Notes under the pieces: generated by a model
Seen by the model: only the letters and a program-made list of their open reading frames with translations
What the model was told of the DNA's origin: nothing
Databases searched by the model: none
Made by a program: the position numbers and the translations under genes
Shown: piece after piece, positions 40,646 through 51,451 of the stretch
Numbering within the stretch: position 1 is the stretch's first letter
Layout: every line of letters starts with the position of its first letter
Assembly: GCF_041242975.1 (NCBI RefSeq)
Contig: NZ_CP162488.1
Location: 5,136,001-5,200,000 of the forward strand
Direction: 5' to 3'
Length of the DNA: 64,000 nucleotides
From: Xanthomonas sp. DAR 35659
Lineage (GTDB): Bacteria > Pseudomonadota > Gammaproteobacteria > Xanthomonadales > Xanthomonadaceae

Positions 40646-42532
40646 ATGACGTCCTCCAACACGCTCGCCGCCGCGCTCGCCGCCGTCCTGTTCGCCGGTG
40701 CCGCGCAGGCGGCCTCTCCCACCATCGGCCAGGGCGGCATGCGCGGCCCTGTGCCGCAAGCGGCCACGGCCAACGACCTGGGCCAGCGCTTCATCGTCAA
40801 GACCCGCACCAGCGGCACCCAGGCGCGCAGCCTGCTGTCCACCACCCTCAGCGGCGCGGTGGCGCGCAGCGGCATGCAGCAGGCCAAGGCCGCCCGCGGC
40901 GGCCTGGCGGCGCGCAGCGCGGTCAGCGCCACCGTGTTGCGCGACATGGCGGTGCCGGGCTGGCACGTGGTGCAGACCTCGCGCCACCTCAGCGACAGCG
41001 AGCGCAGCGCCTTCATCAACGAACTGAAGGCCGACCCGTCGGTGGTGTCGGTGCAGGTCGACCGGCTGTACCAGCGCCTGGACGAGGCCCGGGTCAGCTT
41101 GCCGCGCGCCACCGCCGCGGCCGCCACCGCGCCGAACGATCCGGCCTACGCGCAATTGCAGTGGAACTTCCACAACGCGGTCGGCGGGGTCAACGCCGAG
41201 CAGGGCTGGACCCGCTCCACCGGCCAGGGCGTGGTGGTGGCGGTGATCGACACCGGCGTGGTCAAGGACAACCCCGACCTGGCCGCCAACGTGCTGCCCG
41301 GCTACGACATGATCACCGACCACCGCGTCTCGCGCCGCGACAGCGACGGCCGCGTGCCCGGCGGCTACGACCTGGGCGACTGGGTCGAGGCCGACTACTG
41401 CACCGCGCTGGGCGCCTCGGGCAACGCGCCGGAACCGAGCTCGTGGCACGGCAGCCATGTCTCCGGCACCATCGCCCAGGTCACCAACAACAACCTGGCC
41501 ACCGCCGGCCTGGCCTACGACGCCAAGATCCTGCCGGTGCGCGTGCTCGGTTCCTGCGGCGGCTTCGGCAGCGACATCGCCGACGGCATGCTGTGGGCCG
41601 CGGGCCTGCCGGTGGCCGGCCTGCCGACCAACCCGAACCCGGCCGAGGTGATCAACATGAGCCTGGGCAGCGGCGGCCCGGACAGCTGCCCGCAGATCTA
41701 CCAGGACGCGATCGACCAGATCAACGCCAAGGGCAGCATCATCGTGGTCGCCGCCGGCAACTCCAACGCCGACGCCGCCACCTACACCATGTCCTCCTGC
41801 AACGGCGTGATCAGCGTCGGCGCCTCGCGCGTCAACGGCGGCCGCGCCAGCTACTCCAACTACGGCACGCGCGTGGACATCGCCGCGCCGGGCGGCGGCG
41901 GCGATGTCGACGGCAACCCGAACGGCTACATCTTCCAGGTGGTCAACGGCAGCACCACCTCGCCGACCGGCGACTGGCAGATCGGCGGCATGGCCGGCAC
42001 CTCGATGGCCTCGCCGCACGTGGCCGCGGCGGTGGCGATGGCGCAGAGCATCGCCACCACGCCGTTCACCTGGAGCGGCATGCGCGACCTGCTGCGCGCC
42101 AGCGCGCGCCCGTTCCCGGTGGCGATCCCCAGCAACACCCCGATCGGCGCCGGCATCCTCGATGTGGACATGCTGCTGCAAATGGTCACCACCCCGCCGT
42201 GCCAGCCGTCGGACAGCAGTTGCGTGCCGCCGACCAAGACGCTGACCAACAAGGTCGAGATGCGCGGCCTCAGCAGCCAGGGCGGCGATGGGTTGTACAG
42301 CTTCCAGGCCACGGCCGGTACGCCGGTCAGCTTCATGACCTTCGGCGGCACCGGCAACGTGGCGATGTACGTATCGGCGGGCAAGACCCCGACCAGCAGC
42401 AGCTACGACGCCCGCTCCACCCGCGCCGGCAGCACCACCCAGACGGTCCGCGTGACCCCGTCCAGCACCACGACCTACTACGTGCGCCTGAGCGGCAGCT
42501 ACAGCGGCCTGACCCTGGTCGGGCGGCAGTAA
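40646..42532 (+). CDS. Secreted subtilisin-family serine protease (S8)
   Basis: 628-residue extracellular protease. It has a signal peptide (to about AAQA, 23), an inhibitor-like propeptide (about 45-150: FIVKTRT, HVVQTSRHLSDSERSAFI) and an S8 catalytic domain. Catalytic residues are D in AVIDTGV (about 201), H in WHGSHVSG (about 269) and S in GTSMASPH (about 452). The C-terminal domain (about 530-628: YSFQATAGTPVSF, YYVRLSGSYSG) resembles a PPC domain. Xanthomonas extracellular proteases of this type are secreted by the type II system. A strong terminator follows. Confidence 0.93.
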   Translation: MTSSNTLAAALAAVLFAGAAQAASPTIGQGGMRGPVPQAATANDLGQRFIVKTRTSGTQARSLLSTTLSGAVARSGMQQAKAARGGLAARSAVSATVLRDMAVPGWHVVQTSRHLSDSERSAFINELKADPSVVSVQVDRLYQRLDEARVSLPRATAAAATAPNDPAYAQLQWNFHNAVGGVNAEQGWTRSTGQGVVVAVIDTGVVKDNPDLAANVLPGYDMITDHRVSRRDSDGRVPGGYDLGDWVEADYCTALGASGNAPEPSSWHGSHVSGTIAQVTNNNLATAGLAYDAKILPVRVLGSCGGFGSDIADGMLWAAGLPVAGLPTNPNPAEVINMSLGSGGPDSCPQIYQDAIDQINAKGSIIVVAAGNSNADAATYTMSSCNGVISVGASRVNGGRASYSNYGTRVDIAAPGGGGDVDGNPNGYIFQVVNGSTTSPTGDWQIGGMAGTSMASPHVAAAVAMAQSIATTPFTWSGMRDLLRASARPFPVAIPSNTPIGAGILDVDMLLQMVTTPPCQPSDSSCVPPTKTLTNKVEMRGLSSQGGDGLYSFQATAGTPVSFMTFGGTGNVAMYVSAGKTPTSSSYDARSTRAGSTTQTVRVTPSSTTTYYVRLSGSYSGLTLVGRQ

Positions 42533-42615
42533 GCCGCTGCGCGGCGGCGCCGTTCGCCGCCGTGCCGGCGGGCGCGGGAGGGCCTCCCTCCCGCGCGCGT
42601 TTCCCAGGAAGCGAT

Positions 42616-42644
42616 TTGCCCGCCATCCGGCGGGCTTTTTTTTG
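42616..42644 (+). terminator. Rho-independent terminator of the subtilase gene
   Basis: Arms GCCCGCC and GGCGGGC around a short loop, followed by a run of nine T. It lies about 85 bases past the protease stop. Confidence 0.88.
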
Positions 42645-43018
42645 CGCCACGCCATGGAGCACGCGCCGTGAGGGCGATCGCGCGCGGCACTCCGCAGCGC
42701 CTGGAGCAGCGCGAACGCATCGCCCGAGTGCGCCACCGTGTGGTCGCGACGTCCGTGCGCGTCATCGTCGCAACAGATCGCGTTGCGCCTGTGGCGGGTT
42801 GCCGCCGATGCGGCGCAGCGCCCCAACCACGCTCGGGCCGGACGCCGACAAACCCGGTGCTGGTCACTCCCCAGCAAGGCGGCGCATGGCCCGCGATCGC
42901 GGGCTGGCCGCTGCGGCCTGACGGCGCGACCCGCGTGTGCCTGCGCGTGCACTGCGCGCTCGCCGCGTCCTTCCTGCAGGCAGGTGCGAGCGCGCCGCGC
43001 GGGATCCAGGACAGGCCG
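42645..43018. other. Intergenic stretch with no supported feature
   Basis: About 370 bases between the protease terminator and the end of the ankyrin gene, with no recognisable gene, repeat or site. Confidence 0.45.
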
Positions 43019-46000
43019 CTAACGGCTCTCGCGCAGGAACCGCGCCATCGACGACACCCCCGGCAGCGCCGGCTGGAACTGGCCGGCGACGTCGACGAAG
43101 CCGCGCATCACCGCGATCTCGCGCGGCGGGCGGTTCAGGGTATCGCGCAGGTCCGGATCGGCGCCGGCGCGCAACAGGCGCTGCACCAGCAGCGGCAGGC
43201 CGTGCAGCGCGGCCAGGTGCAGCGGGCCGAAGCCGCGCGGGTCCTGCACGTCCAGGCTCACTTCTTCGTCGAGCAGGCGCTCCACCCCGGCCAGCACCAC
43301 CGTTTCCTCGCAGGCGGTGCCCGGCTCGGCGCGCGCGCCGAGCAGCAACAGCAACGGCGTGACCCCGCCGGCGGCGCTGCGGTCGGCTTCGGCGCCGGCC
43401 AGCAGCAAGGTGTCCAGCAGCGCCAGCAGACGCGACTTGTCGCGCGCGGTGAAGCCGTACAGCGCGGCGCAATGCAGCGGCGCCAGTTGCTGCGCGTCGC
43501 CGGCATGCACGTCGGCGCCGGCCGCCAGCAGCCGCGCGGCGATGTCCGGCAGGCCCAGCGCGCAGGCCAGCATCAGCACGGTGACGCCGCCGGGCAAGCG
43601 GTGTTCGATCTGCGCGCCGGCCGCGAGCAGCGCGGCGACGATCTCGGTCTGGCGCATGCTCACCGCCGCCGACAACGGCGTGGCGCCGCTGGCCGCGGCA
43701 TGCTGCAGATCGGCGCCGCGCGCCAGCAGCAGGTCCACCGCCGCGGCATGGCCGCCGCCGGCGGCGCGCAGCAGCGCGGTGCAGCCCTGCGCATCGACCG
43801 CGTCCACCGCCAGGCCCAGGTCGATCAGGCGGCGGATCGCGTCGGCATCGCCGACCATCGCCGCGGCCGGCAGGTCGGCCGCGCGCAGCGGGCGCCGCGG
43901 CAACGGCCAGATCCGCCAGTCCAGCCAGTCGGCCAGGTCGCGGCGGCCGCTGGCCAGCGCCACGCCGAGCGGGGTCTGGCCGTCGGCGGCGCGCGCCTCC
44001 GGCGAGGCGCCCTGCTGGATCAACAGTTTCAGCGAGGCCTCGCGGCCCAGCGCGGCGGCCAGGTGCAGCGCGGTCATGCCGTGGCTGTCGCGCGCCTCGC
44101 GGTCGGCGCCGCGTTCGAGCAGATGCAGTTGCAGCCGCAGCCAGCCCAGCCGCACCGCCAGCGACAGCGGCGGATCGCCGGCCGGCGACGGCGCGAACGG
44201 ATCGGCGCCGCGTTCGAGCAGTTCCAGCGCCAGTTGTTCCAGCGCGCGCGAGGCGTGATCGTGCTGCGCGCAGGCGGCCAGCAGCCGGGTCAGGCCGCCG
44301 CGGCCGGCCGGCGACACGCCGTGGCGCAGCATCGCCTGCAGGCTGGGCACCGCCTCCACGCCGCGCGAGAGCAACGCGAACATCGGCGTGTCGCCGCAGG
44401 CGTCGAGCACGTCCGGCGAGGCGCCGTGCGCCAGCAACCAGTCCACCGCCTGCGGGTTCAGCGCCAGGTGCGGATCGTGCAGCAACGCGCCGAGTTCCTC
44501 GGCGGCGCACAGCCGCGCCAACGCCGCCAGGCCATCACGCTGGCCCAGTTGCAGGCCCTCGCGCAGCAGCTCCAGCGGCGGCCGGTCGGGCAGGCTGGCG
44601 CGGCCGACCTCGCCCTGGCCGTCGCTGACCGCGGCCGGCAGCGGGTAGTCCGGGTCCAGCGCCGACACGATCGCCCAGCGCCCGGCCTCGGCGGCCAGGT
44701 CCACCGCGCGGCGGCCGCCGTGGTCCGGCTGCGCGGCGGCGACGCCCAGCTCCAGCAGGCGCCGGATCAGCCCCGGCGAGACCTGGTCGGCGGTGCAGGC
44801 CAGCAGCACCGCGTTGCGGCCGTCGCCATCGACCGCGATCAGGTCGGGCTTGTGCGGCAGCAAGCGTTCCAGCACCGCGACCCGGCCATGCCGCGCCGCT
44901 TCCAGCCACGGCGTGCGGCCCAGCGCGTCGCGTGCCTCCAGGTTGGCGCCGGCGCCGAGCAGCGCCTCGACGATGTCGACGTGGCCGGCCTGCGCCGCCT
45001 CGTGCAGCGCGCTGCGGCGCTGCCGGTCACGCGCATCGACCCGCGCCTTGTGCTTGAGCAACAACTGCACGCCGGCCGGATCGTCTTCCTCGGTGCCGGC
45101 CGCGGCCAGCAGCACCGGGCTGCCCTCGGCCGGTTCCGGCTTGGCGCCACGTTCGAGCAGGAACTTGGCCATGCGCCAGTTGCCGACGTGGCAGGCCACC
45201 GCCAGCGGGCTCAGGCCGTCGCGGTTGAGCGCGTCCAGTTCGGCCGCGGCGTCGCGCAGCAAGGCGGCCACGCCCGGGTCGGAACTGCGCGCGGCATGGT
45301 GCAGCGGGGTGTTGCCGTCGGTGTCGCTGGCGCGCGGGTCGGCGCCGTTGGCCAGCAGGGTCATCACCGCCTCGGGGCGGCCATGCCAGCTGTCGCGGGT
45401 CGCGGCCAGCAGCGGGGTCATGCCCAGGTGCGGGCGGTTGACGTCGACGCCGCGCACGATCAACTCGCGCAGCAGGCGCAGGTCCGGCAGCACCGCCGCC
45501 AGCACCGGCAGGCTGCGCTGGTCGCGCCAGTCCGCCGCCGGCAGCGCGTGCGGGTCGGCGCCGGCCTGCAGCAACTGCAGCGCGCGATCGACGCGGCCGC
45601 CGCGCGCGGCGTCGTACAGCGCCGCATGCAGATCGTCCGCGGCCGGCGCGGCCTCGTCCTCGCGCGGCGCGGCGGCCGCGCTCAGTTCGGCGAACAGGTC
45701 CGCCGAGGTCGTCGGCGGCGCCAGCGCCTGCGGCGCGGCCACGCGCTGCAGCAGGCCGTGCAGCAACGGCGACAGCAACGCATAGGCCAGCGCCAGCGGC
45801 CAGCGCGCGGCGGCGGCGAGCAGGTCCGGCCAGGCCAGCAGCACGCCGATGCCGGCCAGCAGCAGCACCAGCGCCGCCACCGCCAGGCCGCGCCAGGCCT
45901 GCACGTCCTGCTGCGCCAGCGCCTGCCAGCGCGCGCGCAGCGGGCCGCCCTCGCATTCGCTGCCGTGCCACAGCGGCCAGGTGCGCCACAGTCCGAGCAG

Positions 46001-46333
46001 CGCCGCGCTGGCGGCCACGCTCAGCGCCAGCGCCGCGGCCAGGCTGCCGCTGTCGCGCAGCGCCGCCAGCGGCCAGGCCACCAGCACCGCGACCAGACCT
46101 AGGCCACCGGCCCACAGCAGCAACAGCGGCGCCAGCTCGCGGGCCACGGCCTGCAGGCTGGGCGGACGCGGGCGGCTGCCGCGCGACCACGACAGCGCCA
46201 GCGCGAACGCCGGTTGCGCCAGCCACGCGCCCAGCGCCGCGGCCAGCGGGCCGGCCCCGGCGAGCAACGCCAGCAGCGCGCCCAGCGCGGCGGCGATCCA
46301 GGGAGCGCGCGCGCGAAACGGAGAGTCGGTCAT
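43019..46333 (-). CDS. Large membrane-anchored ankyrin-repeat protein
   Basis: 1104-residue protein. The N-terminal 240 residues contain about five or six hydrophobic segments ([68 protein letters not shown]), followed by some 850 residues of ankyrin repeats (units such as [55 protein letters not shown]). It would display a long protein-binding solenoid at the inner membrane. The start MTDSPF at 46333 overlaps the ycgL stop by four bases. Partner unknown. Confidence 0.88.
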   Translation of the reverse strand: MTDSPFRARAPWIAAALGALLALLAGAGPLAAALGAWLAQPAFALALSWSRGSRPRPPSLQAVARELAPLLLLWAGGLGLVAVLVAWPLAALRDSGSLAAALALSVAASAALLGLWRTWPLWHGSECEGGPLRARWQALAQQDVQAWRGLAVAALVLLLAGIGVLLAWPDLLAAAARWPLALAYALLSPLLHGLLQRVAAPQALAPPTTSADLFAELSAAAAPREDEAAPAADDLHAALYDAARGGRVDRALQLLQAGADPHALPAADWRDQRSLPVLAAVLPDLRLLRELIVRGVDVNRPHLGMTPLLAATRDSWHGRPEAVMTLLANGADPRASDTDGNTPLHHAARSSDPGVAALLRDAAAELDALNRDGLSPLAVACHVGNWRMAKFLLERGAKPEPAEGSPVLLAAAGTEEDDPAGVQLLLKHKARVDARDRQRRSALHEAAQAGHVDIVEALLGAGANLEARDALGRTPWLEAARHGRVAVLERLLPHKPDLIAVDGDGRNAVLLACTADQVSPGLIRRLLELGVAAAQPDHGGRRAVDLAAEAGRWAIVSALDPDYPLPAAVSDGQGEVGRASLPDRPPLELLREGLQLGQRDGLAALARLCAAEELGALLHDPHLALNPQAVDWLLAHGASPDVLDACGDTPMFALLSRGVEAVPSLQAMLRHGVSPAGRGGLTRLLAACAQHDHASRALEQLALELLERGADPFAPSPAGDPPLSLAVRLGWLRLQLHLLERGADREARDSHGMTALHLAAALGREASLKLLIQQGASPEARAADGQTPLGVALASGRRDLADWLDWRIWPLPRRPLRAADLPAAAMVGDADAIRRLIDLGLAVDAVDAQGCTALLRAAGGGHAAAVDLLLARGADLQHAAASGATPLSAAVSMRQTEIVAALLAAGAQIEHRLPGGVTVLMLACALGLPDIAARLLAAGADVHAGDAQQLAPLHCAALYGFTARDKSRLLALLDTLLLAGAEADRSAAGGVTPLLLLLGARAEPGTACEETVVLAGVERLLDEEVSLDVQDPRGFGPLHLAALHGLPLLVQRLLRAGADPDLRDTLNRPPREIAVMRGFVDVAGQFQPALPGVSSMARFLRESR

Positions 46334-46587
46334 CGTGTCGGATCGGTCCGGCCGTCGGGGAGCGGCGGCAATTGCAGATGGAAGCCGCAGCCGGCCAGGT
46401 TCGCGCGCACCGCCGCCGGATCGGCCCGGGCCAGGGTGCGTCCGGCGGTCAGCGCCACGTCGAGCACGAACGTCAGCGGCTGCAGCGACGCCAGCAGCGC
46501 CTGCGGCAGGCAGCCGAAGTCGTCGCGCTTGGCGAGGTAGAGATAGGTGTCCGGCTTGCGTTGGCTTTTGTAGACGTAGGCTTGCAT
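46330..46587 (-). CDS. YcgL-domain protein
   Basis: Small cytoplasmic protein of 85 residues with the YcgL fold signature [22 protein letters not shown] at the start, then [20 protein letters not shown] and [10 protein letters not shown]. The start at 46587 matches family length; the longer frame to 46671 is rejected. It is translationally coupled to the downstream ankyrin gene. Function is not established in the family. Confidence 0.88.
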   Translation of the reverse strand: MQAYVYKSQRKPDTYLYLAKRDDFGCLPQALLASLQPLTFVLDVALTAGRTLARADPAAVRANLAGCGFHLQLPPLPDGRTDPTR

Positions 46588-46777
46588 GCCCGTGGCGTGC
46601 GCCTGGCGTGGAAAGGCAAGCGATTGTGGAGGAAATGCGCCAGCGACGAAAGCGCACGCCGCGCGCTGCATTTAGAAACGCATGCGCTGCGCCTGTTCAC
46701 ATTTCGACAGCCGCGCGTTTCACGGCAGCGCCGGCCACGCCGATATACTCCGACCATTCACTTTGTCGGAACATCGC

Positions 46778-48004
46778 GTGACCGAAGCGCCCCCGTTGCC
46801 CCGCATGGCTCCCGTCGCACTTCGTGCGTACACCGCGACCACCGCGCTCGGCAGCGGATTGCAGGCCCAACTGTCGGCCCTGCGCGCCGGCCGCAGCGGC
46901 CTGCGCCACAACGATTTCGGCGCGCAGCCGCTGCCCTGCTGGATCGGCCGCGTGGACGGGCTGGAAACGCAGCCGCTGCCGCCGGCGCTGGCGCAATGGG
47001 ACTGCCGCAACAACCGCCTGGCGTGGCTGGCGCTGCAGCAGGACGGCTTGGCCGAGGCGGTCGCCGCCGCCGCGCAGCGCCATGGCGCCGAGCGCGTGGC
47101 GGTGGTGATGGGCACCTCTACCTCCAGCATCGGCGCCAGCGAGGAGGCCTACACCCGGCTGGACCAGGATGCCGAGGGCGCGTGTTTCCCTGCCGACCTG
47201 CGACGCCCGATCGTGCACACGCCGCATTCGCTGGGCGATTTCGTGCGCCACGCCACCGGCTTGCGCGGGCCGTGCATCACCGTCGCCACCGCCTGTTCGT
47301 CCAGCGCCAAGGTGTTCGCGCAGGCGGCGCGGCTGATCGCCGCCGGCGTGGTCGATGCGGCGCTGGTCGGCGGCGTGGACACGCTGTGCGGCAGCGTGCT
47401 GTTCGGCTTCAACGCGCTGCAACTGGTGTCGCCGGAGCCTTGCCGGCCGTTCGACGTGCGCCGCGTCGGGCTGTCGCTGGGCGAGGCCGGCGGCTATGCG
47501 CTGCTGGAACGGGTCGATGCCGCCGCGGCGCCGCCGGCGCTGGCGCTGCTGCGCGGCTATGGCGAATCCAGCGACGCGCACCACATGTCCGCGCCGCATC
47601 CGCAGGGCCTGGGCGCGCGCCTGGCGATGGGCGCGGCGCTGCGCCGCGCCGGCGTGGACGCGGCCGAGGTCGGCTACCTGAACCTGCACGGCACCGCCAC
47701 CCCGGCCAACGACAGCATCGAGGCCGCGGCGGTGGCGGCACTGTTCCCGGCCACCCTGCACGCCAGTTCGACCAAGGCCTGGACCGGGCATACGCTGGGC
47801 GCGGCCGGCATCGTCGAGTCGGTGTTCGCGCTGCTCGCGCTGGGCGAGGGCCTGTTGCCGGGCACCCTCAACAGCGACCAGCCCGACCCGCAATGCGGTC
47901 CGCAGATCCGTTTCGCCACCGCCCACGCACAGGTCCGTTACGCGATGAACAATTCCTTCGGCTTCGGCGGCAACAACTGCTCGCTGCTGTTCGGCCACGC
48001 ATGA
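46778..48004 (+). CDS. Beta-ketoacyl-ACP synthase of the xanthomonadin cluster
   Basis: Condensing enzyme of about 408 residues that would extend the aryl polyene on ACP. The KAS II-like catalytic triad is intact: C173 in VATACSSSA, H304 in NLHGTATP and H338 in WTGHTLGAAG. The C-terminal NSFGFGGNN motif is present. The start is probably the GTG at 46778 (MTEAPPLPRMAP); the ATG at 46805 is possible. It overlaps the next gene by four bases (ATGA) and heads a tightly coupled four-gene run. Confidence 0.9.
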   Translation: MTEAPPLPRMAPVALRAYTATTALGSGLQAQLSALRAGRSGLRHNDFGAQPLPCWIGRVDGLETQPLPPALAQWDCRNNRLAWLALQQDGLAEAVAAAAQRHGAERVAVVMGTSTSSIGASEEAYTRLDQDAEGACFPADLRRPIVHTPHSLGDFVRHATGLRGPCITVATACSSSAKVFAQAARLIAAGVVDAALVGGVDTLCGSVLFGFNALQLVSPEPCRPFDVRRVGLSLGEAGGYALLERVDAAAAPPALALLRGYGESSDAHHMSAPHPQGLGARLAMGAALRRAGVDAAEVGYLNLHGTATPANDSIEAAAVAALFPATLHASSTKAWTGHTLGAAGIVESVFALLALGEGLLPGTLNSDQPDPQCGPQIRFATAHAQVRYAMNNSFGFGGNNCSLLFGHA

Positions 48005-48789
48005 GCACGCCGATGTTGACCGCGACCATCGAAGGCATCGGCTTCTGGACCGGCGGCCTGCCCACCTGGGCGGCGGCGCGCGCCTTCGCCGACGGCAGCG
48101 GCGGCACGCAGGAGACGCCGGCGCGGCCGGCCTCGCAGTTGCTGGCCGCCAACGAGCGGCGGCGCGCGCCGGACACCGTGGCGGTGTCGCTGGAAGTGGC
48201 GCTGGCCGCGTGCCAGGACGCCGGCCGCGATCCGGCCGCGCTGCCGTCGGTGTTCACCTCCACCCACGGCGACCTGGCGATCACCGACTACATGTGCGCC
48301 ACCCTGGCCAGCGACCCGCTGGCGATCTCGCCGACCAAGTTCCACAACTCGGTGCACAACGCCGCCGCCGGCTACTGGACCATCGGCGCCGGCGCCACCG
48401 CCGCGGCGACCGCGATCAGCGCGCACCAGGCCAGCTTCGCGCAGGGCCTGCTGGAAGCGCTGTCGCAACTGGCCGCCGGCGAGGAGGCGATCGTGCTGGC
48501 CGGCTACGACAGCCGCTCGACCGGCCCGCTGGGCCGGGTCTCGCGCAGCGAAGGGCTGCTCGGCGGCGCGCTGGTGCTGGGCGCCGCGCCGCGGCCGGGC
48601 AAGCCGCGCCTGCGCGTGCGCCTGGCCGATGGCGCGGCCACCGCCGGCGACGGCGCCCTGGCGCGGCATGCCGCCGGCAACGCGATGGCGCCGATGCTGC
48701 CGCTGTTCGACGCGCTGGCCGCGGGCGCCGGCCAATGCGTACTGGACGCAGGCGGCGGCCGTTGCCTGCACGTGGACCTGCTGACGTGA
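48001..48789 (+). CDS. Ketosynthase chain-length-factor-like protein
   Basis: 262-residue protein of the short beta-ketoacyl-synthase N-terminal type (Ketoacyl-synt_2) found in aryl polyene clusters. Where an active ketosynthase has its cysteine loop, this protein has PTKFHNSVHNAAAGYW and no reactive cysteine, so it is probably a non-catalytic partner that helps set chain length. Overlaps both neighbours by four bases. Confidence 0.85.
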   Translation: MSTPMLTATIEGIGFWTGGLPTWAAARAFADGSGGTQETPARPASQLLAANERRRAPDTVAVSLEVALAACQDAGRDPAALPSVFTSTHGDLAITDYMCATLASDPLAISPTKFHNSVHNAAAGYWTIGAGATAAATAISAHQASFAQGLLEALSQLAAGEEAIVLAGYDSRSTGPLGRVSRSEGLLGGALVLGAAPRPGKPRLRVRLADGAATAGDGALARHAAGNAMAPMLPLFDALAAGAGQCVLDAGGGRCLHVDLLT

Positions 48790-49607
48790 GCCGCGCGCCG
48801 CTGCGCGCCGACGAGGCCGCGATCCTGATCCCGGCGCTCAACGAACGGCTGCGCATCCGCGAGGTGGTCGCCGACGCGCTGGCGCACTGCCCGCGGGTGA
48901 TCGTGGTCGACGACGGCTCCGACGACGGCACCAGCGACTGCATCGCCGACCTGCCGGTGACCCTGATCCGCCATCCGCAGCGGCGCGGCAAGGGCGCCGC
49001 GCTGCGCAGCGGCTTCGCCGAGGCGCAGCGCCAGGGCGCGCGCGCGGTGATGACCATGGACGGCGACGGCCAGCACAGCGCCGCCGATTTCCCGCGCCTG
49101 CTGGCCGCGGCCAACCGCCATCCCGGCTGCGTGATCGTCGGCGCGCGGCTGCGCAAGCGCGCCAGCCAGCCGACCATCCGCCGCATCGGCAACGACTTCG
49201 GCGACTGGGGCATCGCCTGGGGCTGCGGCTTCCGCCTGATCGACAGCCAGAGCGGGCAGCGCCTGTACCCGCAGGCGGTGTACACGCTGCCGAACGTGCC
49301 CGGCGAGGGCTTCGTGTTCGAGGCGCAACTGCTTATTTCCGCCGCGCGCCAGGCCGGCGCGCGGGTGGTGGCGGTGCCGATCGAGACACGCTACGCCAAC
49401 CAGACCCCGGGCACCTTCCGCAAGAGCCATTTCCGCCTGGTGCGCGACCTGTGGAAGATCACCTCGCACGTGATCGTGCAGGTCTGGCGGTACGGTCACG
49501 TGGTCCGCGAGTACCGCCGCGCCCGCACCACCCCGGTGCTGATCGACGACGTCGCCGGCGAGTTCGCGCCCGCGCCCGCCCCTTTCCACAAGGAAGAAAC
49601 GACATGA
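48786..49607 (+). CDS. Family 2 glycosyltransferase of the xanthomonadin cluster
   Basis: 273-residue GT-A fold enzyme with AILIPALNERLRI, VVDDGSDDGT and the metal-binding TMDGDGQHSAADF. No membrane helix. It starts at a GTG that overlaps the previous stop (GTGA). In aryl polyene clusters such enzymes add a sugar to the pigment head or lipid anchor. The sugar is not known from the sequence. Confidence 0.88.
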   Translation: MSRAPLRADEAAILIPALNERLRIREVVADALAHCPRVIVVDDGSDDGTSDCIADLPVTLIRHPQRRGKGAALRSGFAEAQRQGARAVMTMDGDGQHSAADFPRLLAAANRHPGCVIVGARLRKRASQPTIRRIGNDFGDWGIAWGCGFRLIDSQSGQRLYPQAVYTLPNVPGEGFVFEAQLLISAARQAGARVVAVPIETRYANQTPGTFRKSHFRLVRDLWKITSHVIVQVWRYGHVVREYRRARTTPVLIDDVAGEFAPAPAPFHKEETT

Positions 49608-51229
49608 ACGAGCAGCACGCGGATGTGGTGATCGCCGGCGGCGGCCTGGCCGGACTGACCCTGGCCCTGCAACTGCGCCAGCGCGATCCGCAGTTGCGCA
49701 TCAGCGTGCTGGAACGGCGCGCGCACCCGGTGCGCGAGGCCGCGTTCAAGGTCGGCGAATCCTCGGTGGAGATCGGCGCGCGCTACTTCGCCGACGTGCT
49801 CGGCCTGCGCGAGCACCTGGAGACCGAGCAGATCCGCAAGTTCGGCTTCCGCTTCTTCTTCTCCGACGGGCGCGAGGACATCGACCGCTGCACCGAGCTG
49901 GGCGTCAGCCGGCTGCTGCCGACGCCGTCGTGGCAGATCGACCGCGGCCGCTTCGAGAACTTCCTCGGCGAGCGCGCGCGCGCGCTGGGCGTGGACTTCA
50001 TCGACGGCTGCACGGTGCGCGGCATCGACCTGGCCGAGGACGACGCCGACCACCAGGTGCGCTACGAACGCGACGGCGCCGCGGCCACGCTGCGCGCGCG
50101 CTGGGTGGTGGACGCCAGCGGCCGCGCCGGCCTGCTCAAGCGCAAGCTCGACCTGGCCCAGGACAACGCGCACAACGCCAACGCGGTGTGGTGGCGGGTG
50201 GACGGCCTGGTCGATCCCAACGCTTGGTCGCAGGACACGGCCTGGCTGCAGCGCTGCACGCCGCCGGACCGCTGGCGCTCGACCAACCACATGTGCGGGC
50301 CGGGCTACTGGTTCTGGCTGATCCCGCTGTCCTCCGGCGCGCATTCGCTGGGCATCGTCTGCGATGCGGCGATGCATCCGCTGGAGACGATGAACACCCA
50401 CGCCAAGGCGATGGACTGGCTGCGCGCGCACCAACCGCAGGTGGCGCGCACGCTGGAGCGCGGCGAACACACACTGCAGGACTTCATGTTCCTGCGCGAC
50501 TTCTCCTACGGCTGCAAGCAGGTGTTCTCGGCGCGGCGCTGGGCGCTGACCGGCGAGGCCGGCGTGTTCCTGGACCCGTTCTATTCGCCGGGCAGCGACT
50601 TCATCGCCATCTCCAACACCTACATCTGCGAACTGATCGGGCGCGATCGCGCCGGCGGCGACATCGCGCCCTACGCCGAGTTGTACCAGCAGCTGTACTT
50701 CTCGTTCTACGAGAACACCCTGACCCTGTACCAGGACCAGTACCCGCTGTTCGGCGACGCGCAGGTGATGCCGGTCAAGGTGATCTGGGACTACACCTAC
50801 TATTGGTCGCTGCTGGCGCCGCTGTACTTCTCCGACCGCGTCGCCGACCTGGCCACGCTGGGCCGGCTGCGCCCGGACTTCATGCATGCGCGCGCGCTCA
50901 ACCTCGGCGTGCAGGCGCTGCTGCGCGACTGGGGCGTGCACAACGCCGCGCAGGGCCGACCGGAAACCGACGCACGCCTACTCGACCAGTACCTGATCGG
51001 CTGGTTCCACCAACTCAACGGGGCGCTGTCGGACGTGTTGGACGATGCGGCGTTCCTCGCCCGCATCCGCCAGAACGTGGCGCGGATGGGCTGGCTGGCG
51101 CGCGAAGTGCTAAGCCAGGCGCGCGAGCAACATCCGCAGATCGAGGCCCATGGCCTGGACGCGTTGCTCGCCGATCTGCCGAACGGCGAATGCTCGCTGG
51201 CCGACGCCTGGTACGCGCGCGCCGCTTAG
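49604..51229 (+). CDS. FAD-dependent halogenase-like flavoenzyme, first copy
   Basis: 541-residue flavoprotein with the FAD motif VVIAGGGLAGLTLALQL, the KVGESSVE segment and the WxWxIP-like signature YWFWLIPLSS, as in FADH2-dependent halogenases. A second flavin segment GEAGVFLDPFYSPGSDF follows. Xanthomonadins are brominated on the aryl ring, so halogenation is the likely job, though the halide and site cannot be read. The start has AAGGAAG upstream and overlaps the glycosyltransferase stop. Confidence 0.85.
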   Translation: MNEQHADVVIAGGGLAGLTLALQLRQRDPQLRISVLERRAHPVREAAFKVGESSVEIGARYFADVLGLREHLETEQIRKFGFRFFFSDGREDIDRCTELGVSRLLPTPSWQIDRGRFENFLGERARALGVDFIDGCTVRGIDLAEDDADHQVRYERDGAAATLRARWVVDASGRAGLLKRKLDLAQDNAHNANAVWWRVDGLVDPNAWSQDTAWLQRCTPPDRWRSTNHMCGPGYWFWLIPLSSGAHSLGIVCDAAMHPLETMNTHAKAMDWLRAHQPQVARTLERGEHTLQDFMFLRDFSYGCKQVFSARRWALTGEAGVFLDPFYSPGSDFIAISNTYICELIGRDRAGGDIAPYAELYQQLYFSFYENTLTLYQDQYPLFGDAQVMPVKVIWDYTYYWSLLAPLYFSDRVADLATLGRLRPDFMHARALNLGVQALLRDWGVHNAAQGRPETDARLLDQYLIGWFHQLNGALSDVLDDAAFLARIRQNVARMGWLAREVLSQAREQHPQIEAHGLDALLADLPNGECSLADAWYARAA

Positions 51230-51451
51230 GTGCGCAGCCGCAACAGCCGTTCCAGGCCGCTGCAGCGACCGGAGCCGTCAGGCCACCGCCCGGTTCGACG
51301 CATGGCCAGCCGCTGTCGCTCCACAACGCCGGGCATGGCAGGAAGGCGAGCACGGCGGTGTCGACGCCCGGCAAGGCGCTACCGGATGCGCACTCGTCGG
51401 TCCTTGCCCGCCAGGCAATGACCATCGACAGCCGCGTGCCGCTGTGCGCGC

